The position numbers and the translations under genes were made by a program. From RYN-230 sp963723595 (GTDB lineage Bacteria > Actinomycetota > Actinomycetes > Streptosporangiales > Streptosporangiaceae): DNA of 64,000 nucleotides. Position 1 is the first letter of the stretch. Every line of letters starts with the position of its first letter. The stretch is taken from contig CAVRRQ010000006.1 of NCBI GenBank assembly GCA_963723595.1, positions 1,750,859 through 1,814,858 on the forward strand, in the 5' to 3' direction. Positions 25,906-34,693 of the stretch are shown here, piece after piece. The notes beneath the pieces are model-generated. The model saw nothing but the letters and a program-made list of their open reading frames with translations. It was not told the origin of the DNA and did no database searches.

Positions 25906-26982
25906 CCACCAGGCGATATTCGTTGATCATGCCACTGACCCGAGCTTGTCTTTGGATGCGGTACAGGTCGAGATCGACCGGCTCGGGTAGCGGTTTCAGC
26001 GGCGCGGCGCCGCTGAGAGAGCGGTGCGGCCGGTGCTGATTGTGGTGGGTCTCGTAGTCTCTCAGGATCCGCCGCAGATGGGCCTGGTTCCAGATAAGGG
26101 TGCGGTCCAGGAGTTCGTGGCGGCATCCGCCGATCCAGCGTTCGGCGATCGCGTTCATGCGGGGCGTCCGGATGTTGCAGAGCACGGTCCGGCTCCTGGC
26201 GTCCGCCAGAATCGCGTCGAACGCGCCAGTGAAGTTTGATCCGCGGTCGCGGATCATGAACTTGACCCGGTCCACTTGCTCGTCAAGGTCCATGAGGAGG
26301 TTACGGGCTTGCTGGGCGGTCCATTCGCCGGTGGGATGGAGGGTAACGCCGAGGATGCGGATGCGCCTGGTCGCGTGCTCGATTACAACCAGGACATAGG
26401 CCTGCGTGCCGTCGAGCAGGTTGACGGTGAAGAAGTCGCACGCCAGGATCGCCTCGGCCTGAGAGCGCAGGAATTGTGACCAGGTCAGCCCGGTCCGCCG
26501 TCAGCCGGGGTCGATGCCGCTGGCCTTGAGGATCTCCCACACGGTGGACGCTGCGACCTTTATGCCGAGTCCGGCCAGCTCGCCGTGGATCCTGCGGTAC
26601 CCCCAGCCGGGTTCTCGCGAGCCAGCCGCCGGACCAGTGCCCGGAGGTTGCGCCGGGTCGCTGGCCGGCCGGTTCTGCCGCACGCGGACCGGGCGGCCCA
26701 GCGGCGGCAGCCGATGTCGCGGTGCCAGCGCACGATCGTGTCCGGGGTAACCAGCAGCCTCAGCCCTTGCCGGCGCGCTTTCGGTATCAGGCCGAACAGG
26801 GCCGCGAGCAGGGCCCGGTCTGCCCAGTTCAGCTTCAGACGGCACGGCTGCCGCCGCTGCAGGACGGCGACCTGGTGGCGCAGGATCAGGATTTCTCCGG
26901 TCTTCCACCTCTCCTCACGCCGCGACAACCGTAGCCACACGGCGACTCTCGTGATCAGGAGGAAGACGAACCGCAGGCACAT
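25901..26982 (-). pseudogene. Integrase-core (rve/DDE) transposase, degenerate
   Basis: Starts MCLRFVFLLITRVAVWLRLS and continues EILILRHQVAVLQRRQ and LLVTPDTIVRWHRDIG. A frameshift near 26600 moves to GWGYRRIHGELAGLGIKVA; a TGA at 26501-26503 interrupts GIDP…RRTGLTWSQFLRSQ, after which the frame is open to the end. The DDE acids are present: ACDFF, RDRGSNFTGAFD and NAIAERWIGGCRHE. Length and order are those of the ~340-residue IS transposases common in actinobacteria. One frameshift plus one stop make it inactive as read; both are single-base events. Related relics: 11803-12006 and 56581-57114. Confidence 0.75.
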
Positions 26983-27109
26983 GACCGGTGATCATCACCA
27001 CCCGACGGCCGGGAGGCAACCCTGCTGGTCAGAAACATGGACGACGTTTTCGGCACGCACAGGGTGAAGGAACCGCCGCGCCGCCGCCAGGTCTCGCCGC
27101 ACGGACAGC

Positions 27110-27514
27110 AAGACGTCGATGACCTGGCCGGACTAATCGACAGCCCGGTACAGATAAGCCCAATGGCCGGCGACCTTCACATAGGTCTCATCGACGCACC
27201 ACCGGACACCGGGAGCGTGCCGGATGGCCGGGCGGCTCGATGAACTCCGGGGTGAACCGCTGCACCCAGCGCTAGACGGTGACGTGATCCACGGTGACGC
27301 CCCGCTCGGCCAGCGCCTGCACGGGCGGGTAACCGCGGGCCCGGGTGCAGCAACTCCTCGACATCCCGGTAGGACAGGCCATACCGCAGGTACCACCGCA
27401 CCGCGACGGAGATCACTTCTCGCGGGAACCGGAAGCCAGCGAAGGCCAAGGTCGCGTAGTTAACAGTCACCGGATCTGTCTCCCGCCATCCGGGATCGAT
27501 CAACGCAACAGCGC
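27110..27514 (-). mobile_element. IS6-like element, left end and degenerate transposase part
   Basis: The end at 27514 reads inward GGCGCTGTTGCGTTGATC, close to IS6/IS26-type ends (GGCACTGTTGCA). The transposase frame then reads FAGFRFPREVISVAVRWYLR, YGLSYRDVEELL, after an insertion ALAERGVTVDHVTV, a TAG in place of Tyr, RWVQRFTPEFIEP and DETYVKVAGHWAYLYRAVD before another TAG. This is the N-terminal half of an IS6-family DDE transposase. Related ends occur at 51076 and 53469. Confidence 0.65.
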
Positions 27515-27588
27515 CGTTCCGGCTGCCATTTCCTGTTTTACGTGATAGCTACGGACAGTTGGAAGAGCACGAATGGCGTGGAGGCCTG

Positions 27589-28536
27589 ATGTGGGAAAAG
27601 TCAGTCCGGGTAGAGCGTTCGGCGACTGCAGAAGTCACCCCCGGGGTGGTCTGGGCCCTGCTGAGTAGCAGCGCCGTCTGGTCTTTGTTTCCGGGGGCGG
27701 GACTGGCCGTCAACGTGACCGCGTCACCGCGGGGTGTCGGGCGTCTGGTGTTCTGCGTCGGGCCCGCGGATGGGACCGGCGGTGAGGTCCTCGAGGTGTG
27801 CGAGGAGTCGCCTGGCCGCACCATCAGCGTGCAGGCGCGCACCAGGCAGGCCGCGGGCAGTCACGTGTTCACGCTGTCGCTGACGCAGGCCCGGCGCGGC
27901 ACGAAAGTCGGCGTGGCCCTGCGCACGTTCTATCCGCGCGACACCGCGCTGGACGGCGAGGTGCTCTGGCGCAAGCGGCTGGCCGCCTGGTTGAAGGCCA
28001 TCCAGGCGGTGCTGGAACAGCGGGCGGCCTGGCCGGGGCCGGACATGCCGGCGGCGGCCCGCGCGGCGTACGCGGAGTCCCCGGAGCTGGAGGATCCGGT
28101 CAACACCACGGCGTCAGCAACGATCAGCGCGCTTCCTGGCGCGGTGTGGCAGGCGGTCCGGTCATCAGAGGCCAGCCGGATGGCCATGCGGGGGGCCTAC
28201 AGCGGCCGCGTCCCCGGTACTCCGGAGCAATCGGCCGGTGAGATGCGCTACATGATCGTCCGGCGGCCTGGCGGTCGCCTGCCGGGGGTCGTCACGGTCG
28301 TTAAGGAACTCGATCATGAGAACCGCATCACGCTGCGCCGGGTCGGCCATCCGCAGGATGAGTTGCAGGTCAATCTGCGGCCCGACGCCGGCGGGACCCT
28401 TCTGGTGCTGACGTCACGCAGGCCCAGGACGCAGCCAGGCACGGCGACCGAGCTCGTCACAGGCGCCCTCGCGGATGAATTGCGCGCGCGGGCCCAGCGG
28501 TACAAGGTGATGATCGAAGAGGCACCGGGCTGGTAG
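27589..28536 (+). CDS. Double SRPBCC (START-like) domain protein
   Basis: 315 residues from the ATG at 27589 (preceded by GTGGAGG). Two copies of an SRPBCC/polyketide-cyclase-like fold: residues ~1-145 (VRVERSATAEVTPGVVWALL…VWSLFPGAG…GTKVGVALRTFYPR) and ~165-312 (NTTASATISALPGAVWQAVR…ITLRRVGHPQDELQVNLRPD). Such domains form a deep hydrophobic cavity for lipids or aromatics. No catalytic residues can be named. The gene is intact between two IS regions and probably monocistronic. Confidence 0.75.
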   Translation: MWEKSVRVERSATAEVTPGVVWALLSSSAVWSLFPGAGLAVNVTASPRGVGRLVFCVGPADGTGGEVLEVCEESPGRTISVQARTRQAAGSHVFTLSLTQARRGTKVGVALRTFYPRDTALDGEVLWRKRLAAWLKAIQAVLEQRAAWPGPDMPAAARAAYAESPELEDPVNTTASATISALPGAVWQAVRSSEASRMAMRGAYSGRVPGTPEQSAGEMRYMIVRRPGGRLPGVVTVVKELDHENRITLRRVGHPQDELQVNLRPDAGGTLLVLTSRRPRTQPGTATELVTGALADELRARAQRYKVMIEEAPGW

Positions 28537-28711
28537 TGCTGGACAGCGCCGGGCGCCCGCCCGCATGAAAGGGACGGGCTGACGGCGGGCGGTGCCTCGC
28601 ACCTGCGACGGGCATCGTGATGTCTCCTTTGGAAGTACTGTGAGAGGTCTTCCAGGGGCTTAGATGTCAATGGGCTGCCCCGCGTTTTCCGGACGGGTGA
28701 TCTGCGGTTGA

Positions 28712-29617
28712 TTATGCTGCTGCCTGCATGCTCAGATACTCGTCGTGCGTCTCTTGCGGAGTTCTGTACCCGAGTGCGGAATGAAGACGCATCCAATTGT
28801 ACCGGATCTCGATGTAGCGGGCAATGTCCTCGCGGGCCTTCTTTCTCGTCGGGTAGACTGTGCGGTGCACGCGCTCGACTTTCAGTGCGGCATTGAAAGA
28901 CTCAGCGAGGGCATTGTCGAAGCAGATCCCGGTGCGTCCTACTGACTGCCGGATTCCCAGCCGTCCCAGGGCTGCGGCGAACTCTGCGGACGTATAGTTG
29001 CTGCCCCGATCAGAATGGAATATCGCACCGGCAGGAAGATCAAGGTTCCGGGCGGCCATCTCGATTGCTTCCGTGATAAGCGGCGTCTTGTAGTTATCGT
29101 CCATCGCCCAGCCGACAACCTTGCGTGTCGCGCAGTCAATGACCGTCGCGAGATAAAGCCATCCCTGCCAGGTCGGGATGTAGGTTATATCGCCGACCAT
29201 TTTCTCTCCCGGAGCGGCCGCGCTGAAGTCACGGGCGACAAGATCGGGGATCGGCCCGGCCTGGCCCTGCTGGGTGGTCGACGGCCGCCAGGGCCGCGGC
29301 TGGCAGGGCACCAGGCCCAGCTCACGCATCAGGCCGCGGACCAGCTCCAGCCCGGCCTGCACACCCCAGCGGGCCAGCTGCAGGGCCACGCGGCGGTAGC
29401 CATACGTGCCGTCGGAGTCCTCAAACGCCTTCGCGATCAGCAGCCTAAGCTCTTTCCTCCTTTTTGCCGCAGCGCTGTCCGGGCGGGCTCTCCATTCGTA
29501 GAAACCGGACCTGGATACCTGAAGCCAGCTGCACATCTGAGTGACCGTCGGAGCGCAGGCCGTTTCCCCGGCCACGGTGGCATTCTCCGCCTCGATGAAC
29601 GTGTACTTCTCGCTCAC
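28712..29617 (-). CDS. IS3-family transposase OrfB (DDE integrase core)
   Basis: 301 residues, full length for the family. An N-terminal HTH_21-like part (VTQMCSWLQVSRSGFYEWRA; DGTYGYRRVALQLARWGVQA) is followed by the rve core with all three acids: Asp in MVGDITYIPTWQGWLYLATV, Asp in FHSDRGSNYTS, and Glu in NALAESFNAALKVERV. It starts with a GTG that overlaps the orfA stop. In the orfA frame an A6 tract (29647-29652 on the complement) precedes the overlap, and the orfB frame is open from there, so a -1 frameshift could make the OrfAB transposase. Confidence 0.9.
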   Translation of the reverse strand: MSEKYTFIEAENATVAGETACAPTVTQMCSWLQVSRSGFYEWRARPDSAAAKRRKELRLLIAKAFEDSDGTYGYRRVALQLARWGVQAGLELVRGLMRELGLVPCQPRPWRPSTTQQGQAGPIPDLVARDFSAAAPGEKMVGDITYIPTWQGWLYLATVIDCATRKVVGWAMDDNYKTPLITEAIEMAARNLDLPAGAIFHSDRGSNYTSAEFAAALGRLGIRQSVGRTGICFDNALAESFNAALKVERVHRTVYPTRKKAREDIARYIEIRYNWMRLHSALGYRTPQETHDEYLSMQAAA

Positions 29618-29907
29618 CGGGGCTCCCTCGCGAAGTATGCCGCGGCTTTTTTCAGGAACGCATTCTCCATCTCCAGCTCACGATTCCGCCGTTCCAGTTC
29701 ACGCAACCGCGCCCGCTCCGAAGTCCCCAGCACCGGCTCATCCCCGGCATGACTTTCCCGGTACGCTGCTACCCAGTAACCCAGAGTGGTCCCATTCAGC
29801 CCGAGCTCACGCGCGACCTCAGCGATAGAGCGGGATGTCTCGACCACCATCTTGGCGGCTTCCTCCTTGAACTCCGGAGAGAAATTACCGCGTTTCTTTC
29901 CTGCCAC
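29614..29907 (-). CDS. IS3-family transposase OrfA (HTH protein)
   Basis: 97 residues: helix-turn-helix NFSPEFKEEAAKMVVETSRS then IAEVARELGLNGTTLGYWV, followed by a leucine-zipper-like helix (ARLRELERRNRELEMENAFL). This is the DNA-end-binding subunit of IS3 transposases. Its stop overlaps the GTG of orfB (GTGA). Intact. Confidence 0.9.
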   Translation of the reverse strand: MAGKKRGNFSPEFKEEAAKMVVETSRSIAEVARELGLNGTTLGYWVAAYRESHAGDEPVLGTSERARLRELERRNRELEMENAFLKKAAAYFAREPR

Positions 29908-29966
29908 CCGATGCCATCCTTTCCAGCGAAGATCCTATTGGATCCCTGTCCGGAAAGCTCGGGGCA

Positions 29967-30281
29967 CTCCACAGGCTCTAACGGTGTTGCCGCCCGGCGG
30001 AAGCGATTGAGATGCGACGCAAGAATGGGACACAGCGGGACTCAGCTGGATTTCCTTGAACTGGTTCCCGCATCCTCGGCGCGCTGACCTGGGCGCCTGA
30101 TGTGCCTGCTCAGCGGCACCGCAGGCCGCGAGCAAGGCCCGCCGCTGTCTGACCTGGGCTTACTCATGACCTGGACGCCTCTGGCGACTCAGAGCACTCC
30201 CGGGAAAACGGGCACTATGACCTGCGCACACGGAGATACGCAAAGCCGGAACCGACCATGGAGGGCGAACGTCCAATCGCC
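29967..30281. other. No gene seen; flank of IS3 and promoter space
   Basis: Contains a stretch (30034-30090, ACTCAGCTGGATTTCC…GCGCGCTGACC) loosely similar to 33120-33180 near another IS relic, possibly old IS ends. Confidence 0.3.
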
Positions 30282-30730
30282 ATGAGGTTCCGCCCGCTGC
30301 GGGTGCCGGCCAGCGCCCAGTACTTCCTGATGGCCGCAGTCTGTGCGGCAGCGGCCACCGCGTGCGGCACTCTGCATGCCTCCAATCCCGCATCTCCGGC
30401 GGGCGCCGGGGAGCCCGCGGCGGCGAGGCCTGCGGCGGTGTCCCTGGTCATCAAAGTGCCGCGCCGGGTGGCCCGCCACGACGCTGGACTCTGCGCTGTG
30501 ACCCGGTGGGAGGAACCCACCCGGATCCAGGGAAGGCCTGCCGGGTCCTGCTGCACGCGAAGAACCCCTTCGCTCCGATGCCCCGGGGACCCATGTGCCC
30601 GGCGAACGCCATCGGCGCGCGGACAGCCACCGTTACGGGCACCTGGTTTGACCACCCTGTCGATGCCACCTTCATACAGAGTGGCTGCGGCTTGCCACGC
30701 TGGACCAAGATCAGCCAGATCCTCAACTGA
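30282..30730 (+). pseudogene. Small lipoprotein gene, frameshifted
   Basis: MRFRPLRVPASAQYFLMAAV then CAAAATACG is a lipoprotein signal with lipobox ATAC. After ~65 codons the coding signal moves to another frame, which ends GTWFDHPVDATFIQSGCGLP then RWTKISQILN and a TGA at 30728. Joined, it would be a ~148-residue secreted lipoprotein with two or more cysteines. Family not recognised. Confidence 0.5.
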
Positions 30731-30919
30731 GCCCGGCCGCTCCGGTCCCTACGCTTAGGGCGAGGCGAGCCGCCCCGGAATTCGCGACCACTTTGTAGAG
30801 CAGATTGGCCGTGTGACACCCGGGCTCGGCGTTCCCCGTGCGGATCGGTTTCATACGTATCTGTCGGCGAGATGACCAGGTGGAGAAGGGCGCGCGTCGT
30901 GGGCATGGGGCTGCAGACA

Positions 30920-32305
30920 CTACGCGCGGTGGGGCAGTCGCACCACCGCGGCGTATATCTGCGAGTTTTTGTGGTTCTTGATCGCGCTGCCCCAGCTCAG
31001 CATCACCTGATCGGGGGACAGGACCGTGAGGCCGAAGGTGTCGCCCGGCCAGATCTTCTTGTTCCCGAACTGGGTGGAGACCCGGGTGGCCGGGGCCAGC
31101 CAGCCCCTGGTGATGGAGAAGGGCCGCAGGTACGTGGCGTAGCCGCGGGGTGAGTTGTCGGCCTGCCAGGCGACATCGGCGACACCCGGCCCTGCGCCTG
31201 CCACCTCCACGTTATGCATGGCGTTGTCGCGGTCGCTGGTCACCCGCAGGGGGGCCGACCAGGTCCTGCCATGGTCGGTGGAATAGGAGAGCCAGCCGAT
31301 ATCCCCCCGGGCCGTCTGGGTGTCCCAGGTGGCATACAGGAATCCGGCCCGGTCCATCCCCAGGTCGCCGTCGATCCACCAGGTGGGCACGGCGATGGAT
31401 CCCGCCCTGGGCCCGACCTTCAGCAGGGTTGACCATGTCCTCCCGGCGTCCGGTGACGAGGTGAAGAACTCATGGCCGGGGTGCACCTTGTAGGTGACGG
31501 GGTTGAGGTGGTGACCCCAGATCAGCGCGTCGACCCGGCCGTCCGGCTGCACCAGCGTGGAGGCGTCGTACCCTCCGCCCGCAGGGAAGCCCGGCTGCAT
31601 CGGGGTGATCTTGCTCCAGGTCTTGCCGCTGTCGGCCGACCGCTGGATCACCGCGGTCGCGTCCACTGCCTCGTAGGCACAGCTGCCGACCGGACTGCAG
31701 ATGATCTTCACTTTGGCCGCGCTGGGCCCGTAGTCCCAGGTGACATACACCGTGCCGTGGCGGCCAGCCGCGATGAAATCCCGGTCGCCCCAGTTGCCCT
31801 TCACATGCGGGATGAGGGATCTCACCTGAGAGAACGTCACCCCGTGGTCGAAAGACGCCGCCACCACCGGGTACGCGTAGCCCTTGTGATAGCGCAGGTA
31901 CGACACGTACACGGCCCCGCTGGGTGCCACCGCGATGGCCGGGTCATCGGAGCCGCTCGAGTCAGGCAGGGTTACCGGCTTGCCGAAGTGCAGACCGCCG
32001 TCGGTGGACCGGGCAAAACCCTCGCCCCCGCAGCCGATCCACGCCTCGTAGACATAGCCGGGCCTGGCCTCCGCCTGCTCGACCTCAGCGTTGCCGCCCC
32101 CGCAGGTGCTCACTTCGGTCACCGGGCTCACGTGATAGCCAGAGCCGGACCCGGCATGGGCGGCCCCAGCCGCGGGAGCGGCCAGAGCCGGCAGGGCAGT
32201 TAAGCCAAGAACCACGCAGGCAGCAGCCGGGAAGGTAAGCAGCCGCGCGGCCACCCGGCGCCTGCGGCGTGCACCCATTTCACCCGTCTTCCATACTGGA
32301 CTCAT
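30920..32305 (-). CDS. Secreted BNR/sialidase-like beta-propeller protein, full copy
   Basis: 461 residues from the ATG at 32305, which follows GAGGAGAGAC. Signal peptide: ARRRRRVAARLLTFPAAACV then VLGLTALPALAAPA. The rest has repeated Asp-box (BNR) motifs S-x-D-x-G-x-T-W: STDGGLHFG, SADSGKTWSK, SPDAGRTWST, STDHGRTWSA. These form a sialidase-like propeller outside the cell. The catalytic Arg triad/Tyr of sialidases cannot be identified, so enzyme activity is not claimed. About 1,006 bp of its 3' part (30894-31899) are repeated almost perfectly and inverted at 44456-45462, and the promoter region also has a diverged copy at 44285-44395. Confidence 0.8.
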   Translation of the reverse strand: MSPVWKTGEMGARRRRRVAARLLTFPAAACVVLGLTALPALAAPAAGAAHAGSGSGYHVSPVTEVSTCGGGNAEVEQAEARPGYVYEAWIGCGGEGFARSTDGGLHFGKPVTLPDSSGSDDPAIAVAPSGAVYVSYLRYHKGYAYPVVAASFDHGVTFSQVRSLIPHVKGNWGDRDFIAAGRHGTVYVTWDYGPSAAKVKIICSPVGSCAYEAVDATAVIQRSADSGKTWSKITPMQPGFPAGGGYDASTLVQPDGRVDALIWGHHLNPVTYKVHPGHEFFTSSPDAGRTWSTLLKVGPRAGSIAVPTWWIDGDLGMDRAGFLYATWDTQTARGDIGWLSYSTDHGRTWSAPLRVTSDRDNAMHNVEVAGAGPGVADVAWQADNSPRGYATYLRPFSITRGWLAPATRVSTQFGNKKIWPGDTFGLTVLSPDQVMLSWGSAIKNHKNSQIYAAVVRLPHRA

Positions 32306-32589
32306 GGGTCTCTCCTCACTGCCTTCAGCCGCTATTCCCCCTGGGTGCCCAACTTGCGTAATACGTGTCATACGGGCCTATAAACGGTTCTACAGCCGGG
32401 CAGGCCAGGCTTCAAGAGGGGCGAGAAGGTCATGGCAGGTACGCAGCCGGTGCATCTTCGGCATCTGCCCGCTCCCATCAGGGCATCTGGCCTTCTGCGG
32501 TCTTGGAGCCCTGAACGACCGGTTCGGCGCGTCGCGCGGTGGCCGCTGGGGGCGGCTGCCAGGCGTACCGAACGGAACCTGTCAATCCC
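32306..32589. other. Promoter region of the BNR gene; no further gene
   Basis: The first 120 bases are homologous to 44285-44395 (shared GTATTACGCAAGTT, CACCCAGGGGG, GCAGTGAGGAGAGACCC after reverse complement). The rest shows nothing. Confidence 0.4.
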
Positions 32590-32990
32590 GTTGAGACATC
32601 AGGTGGCTTGTTTCTTCTGTGATGTCACCTCCGTTTCGATGGTGGCGGGGGGCTGGTTGATCCAGACTCTGGCGGGCAGCCGGAGTGGCTTGGGTGGCTG
32701 CCGGAACCGGTCGGGGTGGGCGGAGTAGGCCTGCTGGAGGACCAGTGTGCGGCGGCCCTGGATCTTGGTGGCGGCGCCGTTGTGGACGGATGCGGGAGTG
32801 TGCAGGCCGATGCCTGAATGGCGGTGCTCGTTGTTGTAGTAGGTGAAAAAGACCTCGCTGAACGCGCGAGCGCCGCGCCTCGCTGAATGGGTTGTCGTTC
32901 GACACGTGCGGATTGGTCCTGCCTGCCGGTCCTCGGGCTTGTCCGGGAATCCTTGGCGGAGGTGGGCAAGATGCCCGCGCAGATCGGATC
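32590..32990 (-). mobile_element. C-terminal relic of an IS3-type transposase
   Basis: Reads HVSNDNPFSEA, then after an internal deletion and frame change RAFSEVFFTYYNNEHRHSGI, GLHTPASVHNGAATKIQGRR and PARVWINQPP before the stop. This is the end of an IS150-type rve transposase (…SNDNPFSEAxFKTLKY…FxxxYN-EHRHSG-IG-LHTPASVH). Different group from the IS at 28676. Inactive. Confidence 0.65.
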
Positions 32991-33245
32991 TGCAAGGGTG
33001 GGAAGTATCCGGCACATGTCCTGTCCGGCCGGGGGAGTACGGACATCGGCTGCGGCAGGACGGCGGCTCAGCGGCGTGCCAGGCCGGGTCCAGGACGGCA
33101 GTTGGGGCGGTGAGATGCAGCTGGACTCAGCTGGACTTGATGGGACATGATCCAAAACCTGCGTCGCGCTGACCAGGCACACTCCGGGACTACGGACGCC
33201 ACACGGACAGAACGCGGTATTCACACGGCGGGAAATGGAGAAACA

Positions 33246-33368
33246 GCAGGTCAGTGACTATTCCGATGGGCCGGGATCGGCGGTCTGATGCGATGAAGGA
33301 GCGGGCCTCCGCTCCTGGCGGATGCTGGAAGTTGCGTGCATCCGTCTCCACCAGGTTGGGAGGCCCTT
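33246..33368 (+). ncRNA. Candidate IS110 bridge (guide) RNA in the element's leader
   Basis: IS110-family elements encode a structured RNA in the non-coding end next to the transposase. Here the leader has two adjacent stem-loops: AGGAGCG-GGCCTC-CGCTCCT (33297-33316) and GGATGC-12 nt-GCATCC (33320-33343), then a ribosome-binding site. This is position and structure only; element ends and guide loops are not defined. Confidence 0.3.
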
Positions 33369-34415
33369 ATGACGGAAGCCTGCGACGGCCGGGAGGTCGT
33401 TGGGATGGATCTGCACCGGCGCCGTAGCGTGCTGGTGCGGATGACGCCGGATGGCAGGAAACTGGAGACCGCGAGGATCACTAACAGCCCGGCGGAGCTG
33501 CGCCGGGCGATCACCGGGGCCGGGACGCACCCAAGAGTGGTGCTGGAGGCCACGTTCGGGTGGTACTGGGCGGCGGACACGCTGGCTGCAGCGGGCGCGG
33601 AGGTTCACCTGGCGCACCCGCTGGGGGTGAAGGGGTTCGCCTACCGGCGGGTCAAGAACGACGTCCGCGACGCGGCGGACCTGGCGGACCTGCTGCGGAT
33701 GGGCCGCCTGCCCGAGGCGTGGGTCGCCCCGGACCAGGTGCGCGAGCTGCGGGAGCTGACCCGCTACCGGGTCAGGCTGGTCCGCATCCGCACCAGCTGC
33801 AAAGACCAGGTCCACGCCATCTTGGCCAAGCTCGGCATCCCGGTCACCTGCACCGACATCTTCGGCGTCTGGGGCAGCACCTGGCTGGACGGCCTTGAGC
33901 TGCCGCAGCCCTATGCGGGGAAGATGGCCTCGCTGCGCAAGATCTGCGCGGTGCTGGCCGGCGAGATCGCCCAGCTGGAAGCCGTGATCGCGGGGCTGGT
34001 CAAGGACCACCCGGGCTACCAGGCGGTCCGCACGCTGCCCGGCATCGGCCCGGTGCTCGGCGCGGTGATCGTGGCCGAGATCGGCGATATCACGCGATTC
34101 CCCCGCCCGGCCGAACTGTGCTCATGGGCCGGGCTGACCCCCCGCCACCGCGAGTCCGACACCAAGGTCAGCCGCGGCCACATCACCAAGCAGGGATCAC
34201 GGAACCTGCGCTGGGCCCTGATCGAGGCGATCCAGCACGTGCCCGCCGGCCACCCGCTGCGCCAGCGCAAGGACGACATCATGACCCGCCGCGGCGCCCA
34301 GGCCCGCAACATCGCCAAGGTCGCCATGGCCCGCCAGCTGCTCACCTGGGTCTTCTACGCCATGCGCGACGGCCAGGTCCGATCCCTGGCTGCCGCCGCC
34401 CGGCAGGCCGCGTGA
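33369..34415 (+). CDS. IS110-family transposase, intact
   Basis: 348 residues from the ATG at 33369 (GGGAGG upstream). The N-terminal RuvC-like DEDD domain has Asp14 (VVGMDLHRRRS), Glu60 (VVLEATFGWYW) and Asp98/101/104 (KNDVRDAADLADLL). A coiled-coil region follows (AGEIAQLEAVIAGLVKDHPG), then the C-terminal transposase_20 domain with TLPGIGPVLGAVIVAEIGD, LCSWAGLTPRHRES and the catalytic-serine loop KQGSRNLRWALIEA. All motifs are complete, so the protein may be active. It probably inserted into an MFS transporter gene, whose last third follows at 34511. Confidence 0.9.
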   Translation: MTEACDGREVVGMDLHRRRSVLVRMTPDGRKLETARITNSPAELRRAITGAGTHPRVVLEATFGWYWAADTLAAAGAEVHLAHPLGVKGFAYRRVKNDVRDAADLADLLRMGRLPEAWVAPDQVRELRELTRYRVRLVRIRTSCKDQVHAILAKLGIPVTCTDIFGVWGSTWLDGLELPQPYAGKMASLRKICAVLAGEIAQLEAVIAGLVKDHPGYQAVRTLPGIGPVLGAVIVAEIGDITRFPRPAELCSWAGLTPRHRESDTKVSRGHITKQGSRNLRWALIEAIQHVPAGHPLRQRKDDIMTRRGAQARNIAKVAMARQLLTWVFYAMRDGQVRSLAAAARQAA

Positions 34416-34510
34416 GCAGGCCCGGACGCGGGCAGCGCGTGATCGCTGGTTTTACTGGCCCCCGCCCCCGGCGGGCCGGCCGACTGTCTGATTGATCCCG
34501 CTGCCCGCAC

Positions 34511-34693
34511 GCGAACCCGCCCCATGCCTTCGGATTGCTTGCCACCGTCCAGGCAGGCGCCAACCTCGCCGCCAGCGCCATCGCCGGAATCCTCTGGACC
34601 GCCGTATCCCCCGCCGCCGCGTTCATCTTCCTCGCCGCAGCCATGATCGCCGCCGTTCCCCTCATCCTGGCCAGGAGACGAGATGTCCGATAG
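34511..34693 (+). pseudogene. C-terminal fragment of an MFS transporter
   Basis: Reads AFGLLATVQAGANLAASAIA, GILWTAVSPAAAFIFLAAAM and IAAVPLILARRRDVR before a TAG: the last two membrane helices and basic tail of a drug-efflux-type MFS protein. The N-terminal part is missing; the IS110 element lies immediately upstream. The next gene starts inside its end (ATG at 34683). Confidence 0.6.

Larger units (their letters stand above)
28676..29966 (-). mobile_element. Apparently intact IS3-family insertion sequence
   Basis: 1291-bp element with imperfect terminal inverted repeats starting TGCCCCGCGTTTTCCGGAC (left) and, on the complement of the right end, TGCCCCGAGCTTTCCGGAC; both end in TG/CA as usual for IS3. 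It contains overlapping orfA and orfB. Flanks do not show a clear 3-5 bp target duplication (TGGGC against CTCCA), so one flank may have been rearranged since insertion. Confidence 0.8.

Noticed and set aside
30920..32305. Calling the BNR protein a true sialidase
   Set aside because: Asp boxes alone do not define sialidases; the FRIP motif and the catalytic Arg/Tyr/Glu set are not visible.
30034..33180. Loose similarity between 30034-30090 and 33120-33180 as ends of one element
   Set aside because: Shared words (ACTCAGCTGGA, CGCGCTGACC) are suggestive, but the similarity is patchy and the orientation and ends cannot be defined by eye.
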